Assembly (NCBI GenBank): GCA_910587335.1
Contig: CAJUMG010000006.1
Location: 97,726 to 109,520 of the forward strand
Source: an uncultured Oscillospiraceae bacterium
GTDB lineage: Bacteria > Bacillota > Clostridia > Oscillospirales > Ruminococcaceae
Length of the DNA stretch: 11,795 nt
Reading direction: 5' to 3'
Under the pieces are notes generated by a model. The model searched no databases. It saw only the letters and a list, made by a program, of their open reading frames with translations, and had not been told where the DNA came from. A program made the translations under genes and the position numbers. This document shows positions 6,886 through 11,795 of the stretch, piece by piece; the stretch's first letter is position 1, and each line of letters opens with the position of its first letter.

Positions 6886-6930
6886 TAAGCACCGTTAGCA
6901 CTCAAACTCTCGGACTGCTAACGGTGCTTA
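6886..6930. promoter_or_regulatory. Extended CIRCE operator (HrcA site) of groESL
   Basis: TTAGCACTC (6895-6903), a 9-base spacer and GACTGCTAA (6913-6921) match the CIRCE consensus TTAGCACTC-N9-GAGTGCTAA with one mismatch. The palindrome continues outward, so the perfect arms are TAAGCACCGTTAGCA (6886-6900) and TGCTAACGGTGCTTA (6916-6930), 15 bp each. The inner mismatch leaves a 15-base centre. It covers the predicted start site next to the -10 box, as expected for HrcA repression. In the mRNA it would also make a stable 5' hairpin. Confidence 0.95.
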
Positions 6931-6958
6931 TATTACAACATCTCTCTCCATATTGCAA
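6930..6958 (-). promoter_or_regulatory. Sigma-A promoter of groESL
   Basis: On the minus strand, TTGCAA (6958-6953), a 17-base spacer and TAATAT (6935-6930) form a near-consensus promoter. The start is expected near 6923, inside the CIRCE palindrome. This is the vegetative-promoter-plus-CIRCE arrangement usual in Firmicutes. Confidence 0.8.
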
Positions 6959-6985
6959 GAGGGTTTTGAAAAATTTTTGGCTGTT

Positions 6986-7948
6986 TTACAAAATGTTCAC
7001 AATCTGGGCTGTTTCGGGCAGCGGGCGGCAGGTTGCGTTGGGATCGCAGCCCGCAGGGCCAAAAAAGCCCACCTTTTTCTCCGACAAGCGCAGCGCCGCC
7101 CGGCGGGCGTACACCGACTCGCCGTCCAGACACATCACGATATCCCGCTCCGCCGACGCAATCACGATTTCGCGGGCCTGGGAGCCTCTGGCGATATCCG
7201 GGAACCGGTAGTACCCGCCCTGGGCATAGGCCCCCACCAGGCGCAGGAATGCCGCCCGGCTGACCCGCCTGACCAGCACCGTGTTCAGCACGCCGTCGTC
7301 CATCCGGGCCTCCGCCGCCGGCATAAAGCCGCCGCCGTAGTACCGCCCGTTGCACACAGCCGCCAGGATGAAGTCCCCCTCCAGCCGCTCCCCGTCCAGG
7401 GTCACCGTCCAGCGGTGGCTGAGGCCGCGCAGCACAAAATTCACTGCCAGAGAGAGGATATAGCTGCCCTTGCCGCCTAAAAACGGTACTTTCCCATAGG
7501 TATGCACATCGTCCGCCACCTGTGCGTCGAAGCCGAAGCAGGCCACGGTCAGGGCCAGCCGCCCGTTGCAGTCAATGGCGTCCAGGGGGAAGCGGGGGCC
7601 GTCCCACAGGTTCTCCGGGTCGGAGAAGAGGGGGGCCATCTCCCCGAAATTCTTCAAAAAATCGTTCCCCGTCCCCACCGGCACGCAGGTCATGGCGGCA
7701 TTGTCCGCCCCGGCGACGCCGTTGGCCACCTCGTTGACCGTGCCGTCGCCGCCGCAGGCGTAGAACCGCAGCGCCTGCCCGGTCTCCGCCAGCTTCCGGA
7801 CAGTGACGGCGGCGTGGCCGGGGCTTTTGGTCAGGATGCACTCCACGTCCAGGCCGTGGCGGGCAGCCAGGGCCCTGGCCATCTGCACCATCTGCGCGGT
7901 GCAGTCCTGTTTTCCGGCGGTGGGATTGATGATGAACACATGCCTCAC
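6986..7948 (-). CDS. Diacylglycerol kinase-family lipid kinase (YegS/BmrU-like)
   Basis: This 320-residue protein belongs to the DAGK catalytic family, which transfers phosphate from ATP to diacylglycerol or a related lipid at the inner face of the membrane. Key motifs are the N-terminal INPTAGK (7-13), the nucleotide-binding GGDGTVNEV (66-74) and PVGTGNDF (90-97). The C-terminal half has the ACFGFDAQV and GRYYGGGFMPAAEARMDDG segments typical of the second domain, and ends with a conserved LDGE. The GTG start at 7948-7946 overlaps the ribF stop by 4 bases (GTGA) and has an AGGAAGGGG-type RBS. The frame stays open further upstream across ribF, but that part is antisense-like and lacks family similarity. 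It is probably the last gene of the foldase-truB-ribF cluster. No clear terminator follows; only the groESL promoter does. The exact lipid substrate is not readable. Confidence 0.88.
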   Translation of the reverse strand: MRHVFIINPTAGKQDCTAQMVQMARALAARHGLDVECILTKSPGHAAVTVRKLAETGQALRFYACGGDGTVNEVANGVAGADNAAMTCVPVGTGNDFLKNFGEMAPLFSDPENLWDGPRFPLDAIDCNGRLALTVACFGFDAQVADDVHTYGKVPFLGGKGSYILSLAVNFVLRGLSHRWTVTLDGERLEGDFILAAVCNGRYYGGGFMPAAEARMDDGVLNTVLVRRVSRAAFLRLVGAYAQGGYYRFPDIARGSQAREIVIASAERDIVMCLDGESVYARRAALRLSEKKVGFFGPAGCDPNATCRPLPETAQIVNIL

Positions 7949-8852
7949 AGCGCCGCCCCTTCCTGCGACGCCAGATATGACCGGGCGCTGTCCGCATCCC
8001 TGGCGATTTGCCGGCGCAGGGCGTCCATGCTCTTGAACTTCTGCTCCGGGCGCAGGCGGCGCAGAAAGTCCACCCGGCAGCCCTTCCCGTACAGCTGCAC
8101 CGACTGGTCCAGCAGGTGGCTCTCCACGGTCACGCCGCCGTCGATGTCCACCGTGGGCCGGACGCCCACGTTGGTCACCGCGCCGTACACCCTGCCGCCC
8201 ACGCTCACTCGGGCCGCGTACACGCCGTAGGCCGGCACCAGCTGCCCGGCGGGGGGGACCAGGTTCACCGTCGGCGCGCCCAGCCGGGAGGAACCCAGCC
8301 CCTTCCCGTGCCGCACCGGGCCGCTGAGGGAGAAGGGCCGGCCCAGGAGCCGGGCGGCCTCCTCCGCCTCCCCCTGCTCCAGCAGGGCGCGGATCCGGGT
8401 GGAGCTGACGGTGACGCCGTCCAGGGTCACGGCGGGGATGATGTCGCAGCCCATGCCCAGCGCCGCCGCCTTCTTCGACAGCAGGGCCGGCGTGCCGGCG
8501 TTTCTGTGGCCGAAGCGGAAGTCGTGCCCCGCCACCAGCCACCCGGCCCGGTACTTCTGGGCCAGCTCCAGCACAAAGTCCACCCAGGGCATGGTCATCA
8601 TATGCTCGTCAAAGGGGGCCACGATGATCTCATGGATGGAAAACAGCGCCTCCACCGCCGCCCGCCGGGCCTCCGCGGTGGTCAGCAGCGGCACCGGCAC
8701 GCCGGTGACAAACTCCCTGGGCGAGCGGTCGAAGGTAAACACGGCGGGGATGAGACCGCGCTCCTCCGCCCGCGGCGCAGCAGGGCCTGATGACCCAGGT
8801 GTACGCCGTCAAAAAAGCCTAACGCGATCACTTTTCTGGCCGTCTGCTCCAA
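7945..8852 (-). CDS. ribF: Bifunctional riboflavin kinase/FAD synthetase RibF, frame broken by an apparent 1-base deletion
   Basis: RibF converts riboflavin to FMN and FMN to FAD in the cytoplasm. The N-terminal part starts at TTG 8852-8850, 4 bases after the truB stop and about 8 bases after a G6 run. It reads VIALGFFDGVHLGHQALLRR, with the HxGH nucleotidyltransferase motif, and ends usefully at 8772. The rest is in another frame from 8769: AEERGLIPAVFTFDRSPREF, then GHDFRFGHRNAG and SSTRIR of the FAD synthetase domain, then the flavokinase domain with GKGLGSSRLGAPTVNL, YGVYAA and TNVGVRPT. Adding one base near 8767-8776, within a GC-only run, restores one protein of about 302 residues, the usual length. 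The largest unbroken piece is 7945-8742. Since RibF is normally essential, a sequencing or assembly error is as likely as a true mutation. Confidence 0.88.
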
Positions 8853-8856
8853 GCCG

Positions 8857-9729
8857 TCAGCCCCCCTGTTGAAAGAAATTTTTGATAGGAACCAGTCTGC
8901 CGTCCGTCCACCGGCTCAGGGCGAGAAACGCCCCGTCCCGCCCGTAGACCCGGTACGTCCCCGCCGCCAGGCCCCGCGCCGCCACCGGGTTCCCGTTGCG
9001 GCACAGCTGCTCCTGGCGGGGGGAGGGGAGGGTGTAGGCGGGGTAGCCGCCGAAAAAGCAATCCACCGGCAGCAGCAGCGCCTCCCCCTGCGCCTGGACC
9101 TGCTCCAGCGTCACCGCCTGCTCCAGGGTGAACCCGGCGGCCATGGTCCGGCGCAGGCTGCTCATGCACCCGCCGCAGCCCAGGGCCTGCCCGATGTCGT
9201 GGCAGAGGGTGCGCACGTAGGTGCCCTTGGAGCAGCGGACATGCAGCAGATACTCCGCCTGGCCGCGCTGTTCCAGGATCTCCAGGGTGTGGATGGTCAC
9301 CGGGCGGGGGTCCCGCCGGACCTCCTTTCCCGCCCGGGCCAGCTCGTAGAGCTTTTTACCGTCCCGCTTGATGGCGGAGTACATGGGCGGGATTTGGGCG
9401 ATGGGGCCGGTGAACCGGGGCAGGACCGCCTCCAGCGCGTCCCGGCCCGCCGTCACCGGGCGGCTGTCCAGGATCTCCCCGGTCACATCCTGGGTATTGG
9501 TGGTCACCCCCAGCCGCAGCCCGGCGATGTACGCCTTGTCCCCCTTTTCCGCAAACTCCACCGCCTTTGTGGCGCTGCCCACGAATACGGGCAGCACGCC
9601 GGTGGCCAGGGGGTCCAGCGTCCCCCCGTGGCCGATCCGCCGCTCCCGCAGGATTCCCCGCAGCTTGGCGCATACGTCCATGCTGGTCCAATCCGCGGGC
9701 TTGTCGATCACAATGATTCCGCTGGGCAT
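8857..9729 (-). CDS. truB: tRNA pseudouridine(55) synthase TruB
   Basis: TruB turns U55 in the T-loop of tRNAs into pseudouridine. The 290-residue protein begins GIIVIDKPADWTSMDV, the standard TruB opening. The catalytic motif is GHGGTLDPLATGVLPV, with Asp39 as the nucleophile. Further family blocks are DKAYIAGLRLGVTTNTQDVTG, QIPPMYSAIKRDGKKLYELA, and CSKGTYVRTLCHDIGQALG, with the SKGTYVR motif near the active site. The C-terminal part resembles a small PUA-like domain. The ATG at 9729 was chosen because it begins the conserved protein; the frame continues upstream through the low-complexity end of the preceding gene and is not real there. It starts 4 bases after the foldase stop and ends 4 bases before the ribF start. 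The truB-ribF pair is a common bacterial neighbourhood. Confidence 0.97.
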   Translation of the reverse strand: MPSGIIVIDKPADWTSMDVCAKLRGILRERRIGHGGTLDPLATGVLPVFVGSATKAVEFAEKGDKAYIAGLRLGVTTNTQDVTGEILDSRPVTAGRDALEAVLPRFTGPIAQIPPMYSAIKRDGKKLYELARAGKEVRRDPRPVTIHTLEILEQRGQAEYLLHVRCSKGTYVRTLCHDIGQALGCGGCMSSLRRTMAAGFTLEQAVTLEQVQAQGEALLLPVDCFFGGYPAYTLPSPRQEQLCRNGNPVAARGLAAGTYRVYGRDGAFLALSRWTDGRLVPIKNFFQQGG

Positions 9730-9733
9730 ACCC

Positions 9734-10999
9734 TTACTCGCCCGCGCCGTCCGCCGGCGCGCTGTTGCCGTCCGCCGCCGCGCTGTTGCCGTCCGCCGCC
9801 GCGCCGCTGCCGGTATCTGCTCCGGTATCCGTTCCGGTATCCGCGCCGTCGCCGGTATCATTTTCTGCGGCTTTGGCGGCGGAGATTTCCTCTACCTTGG
9901 CGTTATAGCTGGTATAGAACGCCTTGAGGTCGAGGGCGCTGATCTCCTCGCTGGCCTTGAGGTCAAAGCCGTCCGCCAGCTGGGCCAGCTGGTCATAGAG
10001 ATGCTCCTCCGCCAGCGCGGATGCCTGCTCCGGCTGTTCCCGGAGGACGTCGGCCATATGCCGGCGGTAGAGGATGTGGTAGCCGTAGGTGCTCTCCACG
10101 ATATCGCTGACCTGTCCCGGCTCCAGGGCCAGGGCGGTGTCCAGGAACTCCGGCACAAAGCTGGAATCCGCCGTCACCATATACCCCTTGGCAGCGGCCC
10201 GGCCCGGATCCTCGCTGTACTCCTCCGCCAGCTGGTCGAACAGGGCCTCCACGCCGTCTCCGGCGCTTTGCAGCTGGCCCAGCAGGTCCTCGGCGGTGGC
10301 GCGCTTCCGGGCGATCTCCTCGTCGCTGAGGGCCTCGCCGGTCTCCTGGTTGGTGGTGCCCAGCAGGATGTGGTCCGCGTAGGAGGCGCTCTCCTCATAT
10401 GTCTCCGGAGCCACATAGAGGGCGCTGTCCTCCTCCATCACCAGGTCCAGCAGCTTCTGGAATAGCATGCCGTCCTCGGTGATGCGGTCAAAGGTCTCCC
10501 GGCTGATGCCCATCAGCTTCAGATTTTCCTGGAATTCCTCCTCGCCGCCCATCTGCTCCATGGTGTCGGCAAAGCTCTCCGCCAGCTGGGCCCGGTCCTC
10601 CTCGTCCAGCGCCACGCCCAGCTCCTTGGCCTTGCTCTCGATGGCGGCATAGAAGCGGACGTTGCCCTCCGCCTGCTGCTCTGCCTGCTCAATGAGGGGC
10701 GTGCCCTCCAGCTCCTTGTCCCACAGGAGGTTCCCGTCCTCGTCGAACATCTCCTCATAGAGGCCGTAATAGGCCCGGTACATGTTCAGGTTGTACTCCA
10801 TAGAGCTGCACGCATAGGCGGCCCAGTAGAGATAGGCCTCCGCCGGGAATGTCACATCCCCCACGGTGTAGGCCGTATTCCGGGGGTCGATGCCGGTGAC
10901 ATCGTAGAAGATGCCGGAGGGCGGCTCCTTTTTGGCGCAGCCCGCCGCCAAAGAGACAATCAATACCAGGGCCATCAGCCCGCTGCATAGTCTTTTCAT
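9734..10999 (-). CDS. PrsA-like lipoprotein, parvulin-type peptidyl-prolyl isomerase
   Basis: This is an exported foldase of 421 residues. Residues 1-21 form a lipoprotein signal with lipobox LAAGC (Cys21 is the lipid site), so it should sit on the outer face of the membrane. Residues 40-190 are helical and acidic, like the SurA/PrsA N-terminal chaperone domain. The parvulin domain lies at about 205-315: ASYADHILLG (first strand with the His), AEEYSEDPGRAAAKGYM, FVPEFLDTALALEPGQVSDIVES, and YGYHILYR with the second His. After a helical segment, residues 380-421 form a low-complexity Asp/Gly/Thr/Ala/Ser tail. ATG at 10999 was chosen; an in-frame TTG 3 bases upstream has a slightly better distance to the GAGGA RBS and would add one Met. 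It is probably the first gene of the foldase-truB-ribF-lipid kinase cluster. Confidence 0.88.
   Translation of the reverse strand: MKRLCSGLMALVLIVSLAAGCAKKEPPSGIFYDVTGIDPRNTAYTVGDVTFPAEAYLYWAAYACSSMEYNLNMYRAYYGLYEEMFDEDGNLLWDKELEGTPLIEQAEQQAEGNVRFYAAIESKAKELGVALDEEDRAQLAESFADTMEQMGGEEEFQENLKLMGISRETFDRITEDGMLFQKLLDLVMEEDSALYVAPETYEESASYADHILLGTTNQETGEALSDEEIARKRATAEDLLGQLQSAGDGVEALFDQLAEEYSEDPGRAAAKGYMVTADSSFVPEFLDTALALEPGQVSDIVESTYGYHILYRRHMADVLREQPEQASALAEEHLYDQLAQLADGFDLKASEEISALDLKAFYTSYNAKVEEISAAKAAENDTGDGADTGTDTGADTGSGAAADGNSAAADGNSAPADGAGE
9746..9802. repeat. 21-bp tandem repeat coding the foldase tail
   Basis: Two identical 21-base units (9761-9781 and 9782-9802, each beginning GCTGTTGCCGTCCGCC) are preceded by a partial third copy at 9746-9760 with one mismatch in 15. 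On the coding strand they give the repeated AADGNSA segments of the lipoprotein tail. Next to them, several GGTATC-containing units (about 9811-9858) code the DTG repeats. Replication slippage in such a tract would change tail length without a frameshift. Confidence 0.8.
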
Positions 11000-11036
11000 C
11001 AAACTCGTATCCTCACAGTCTTTTTTAAGTTTCGTC

Positions 11037-11050
11037 CGGCCAAAGGGCCG
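11037..11050. other. Small GC hairpin between the zeta-like gene and the foldase gene
   Basis: CGGCC (11037-11041), the loop AAAG and GGCCG (11046-11050) form a perfect 5-bp stem just after the stop of the zeta-like gene. In the direction of transcription (minus strand) it is not followed by a T run, so it is a poor intrinsic terminator. Confidence 0.35.
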
Positions 11051-11058
11051 CGACAGCT

Positions 11059-11087
11059 ATCATACCACGGTTTGGCCGCCGGCACAA
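11059..11087 (-). promoter_or_regulatory. Possible promoter of the foldase-truB-ribF-lipid kinase cluster
   Basis: On the minus strand, TTGTGC (11087-11082), a 17-base spacer and TATGAT (11064-11059) make a plausible sigma-A promoter with a good -10 and a weak -35. The -10 overlaps the TGA stop of the zeta-like gene. It would give a leader of about 50 nt before the foldase ATG. Read-through from the zeta-like gene is an alternative. Confidence 0.4.
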
Positions 11088-11659
11088 GGGGTATCTGCGC
11101 CGGATTTCAGCGCCGCCGCCAGCTGGACGATCCAGCGGGGCCGATAGTCCCCCTCCAGCACCAGCTCCCCGTTGCGGTAGGACGCCACCCGCGCAAAGCC
11201 GTTGTCGTTGTCATAAAACTCCGCCTCATCACAGTAGGGCAGGATGTCCGCCACAGCCTCCCAGCGGTGGAGGAAGCGGCGCTCCACGTCTGCCGTTGGG
11301 ACGTCGTGCCCGCCCTTTGACACCCGGTTGGCAATGCGCCGCAGGCTCTCCCCGGCGGTGTCCAGGCCCACGTAAAAGAGGCGGACGGCGTATCCGGCGT
11401 CCCGGACCCGGCGGGCAGTCTGGCGGATGCGGTGGCCGGAGAGGGTGGTCTCCTGGGTGAAGCTGACGTTTTTCGCGATGCAGTCCTCGATCAGGCGGAC
11501 CGCCCGTTTTCCGCCCTGCAGGACGCTGCCGCCCGCCTGGGCGGTCATTTTATCCACATCCACGATAATACCCAGGTCTGTCATGCGGCTTTTCAGGGCG
11601 CCGGTGAGGCTGCTTTTGCCCACGCCGTTGACGCCGCCGATGATGGTGTAAATTTTCAT
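11060..11659 (-). CDS. Zeta-toxin-like P-loop kinase (orphan)
   Basis: This 199-residue protein has a Walker A motif GGVNGVGKSSL (8-18), then IIVDVDKM (31-38) and FTQETTLSG (67-75), and the block RIANRVSKGGHDVP followed by VERRF. This order is typical of small zeta-like ATP-dependent kinases. Classical zeta toxins phosphorylate UDP-N-acetylglucosamine and block wall synthesis, but many chromosomal relatives have no proven toxicity. The ATG at 11659 has AGGAGG at 11676-11671. Upstream, 11680-11795 is AT-rich (19 G/C of 60 at 11701-11760), against GC-rich coding sequence inside the gene, and holds no recognisable gene or antitoxin. The next gene, the foldase, starts 60 bases downstream. Substrate and role are unknown; a housekeeping kinase is equally possible. 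Confidence 0.75.
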   Translation of the reverse strand: MKIYTIIGGVNGVGKSSLTGALKSRMTDLGIIVDVDKMTAQAGGSVLQGGKRAVRLIEDCIAKNVSFTQETTLSGHRIRQTARRVRDAGYAVRLFYVGLDTAGESLRRIANRVSKGGHDVPTADVERRFLHRWEAVADILPYCDEAEFYDNDNGFARVASYRNGELVLEGDYRPRWIVQLAAALKSGADTPCAGGQTVV

Positions 11660-11795
11660 GGTGCTGTGTTCCTCCTTTTACCGGGGGTTTACAAACAAAA
11701 TATAGCAAAATACTTGTATTATGCTGCGTTCTCTTCTACAAACTGGAAGTTACTCAATTAAAAGTTTCCCAATTTCCAGGACTATTGACGTATAC

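Noticed and set aside
5346..7211. A 621-codon plus-strand open frame opposite groEL and groES
   Set aside because: It is antisense to two certain genes and the CIRCE site, has no family-like motifs, and is explained by the codon pattern of the opposite strand.
7949..8542. Upstream open-frame extension of the lipid kinase
   Set aside because: It is the shadow of ribF in another frame, rich in Gly, Arg and Ala. The kinase fold starts at the GTG at 7948, directly coupled to the ribF stop.
9730..9861. Upstream extension of truB with repeated TATARRR-like residues
   Set aside because: It is the tandem-repeat tail of the foldase gene read in another frame. The TruB domain begins at the ATG at 9729.
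11037..11050. Terminator after the zeta-like gene
   Set aside because: The stem is only 5 bp and no T run follows on the transcribed strand, so it is listed only as a hairpin.

Overview
The window looks like chromosome from a Gram-positive anaerobe of the Clostridia. Oscillospiraceae-type gut bacteria are my best guess, inferred from gene content only. The evidence is a HrcA/CIRCE-type groESL operon, a potABCD operon, a parvulin lipoprotein with a lipobox, GGAGG-type ribosome binding sites, and TTG and GTG starts. No phage, plasmid, IS or CRISPR features were seen.

Layout. Positions 1-49 hold the 5' part of a tRNA-Pro(GGG) gene on the minus strand, with its own promoter. A divergent promoter at 281-308 drives a rightward potABCD polyamine ABC transporter operon. 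It is preceded by an unusually long leader of about 384 nt, rich in hairpins with mutually exclusive pairings. A strong bidirectional terminator at 4751-4788 separates this operon from the leftward groES-groEL operon, which has an extended CIRCE palindrome over its start site. Upstream of groES lies a second leftward cluster: a parvulin-type foldase lipoprotein, truB, ribF and a diacylglycerol-kinase-family lipid kinase, spaced by -4 to +4 nt. At the right end is a leftward zeta-toxin-like P-loop kinase with no antitoxin gene visible inside the window.

How the genes work together. PotA (ATPase), PotB and PotC (permeases) and PotD (binding protein) form one importer. GroES and GroEL form the chaperonin. 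TruB and RibF are housekeeping enzymes (tRNA U55 pseudouridine; FMN/FAD synthesis) often found together. The lipid kinase probably recycles diacylglycerol, and the foldase acts outside the membrane.

Points of most interest. (1) The structured pot leader matches no RNA class I could recall. (2) PotD has a C-terminal membrane anchor and no lipobox. (3) GC content and codon use shift inside groEL, from about 63% GC in the first ~330 coding bases to about 50% after, consistent with a recombination joint or a contig chimera. (4) ribF has an apparent one-base deletion between its HxGH motif and the rest of the gene. (5) A 23-bp tandem repeat and small hairpins fill the groES-groEL gap.
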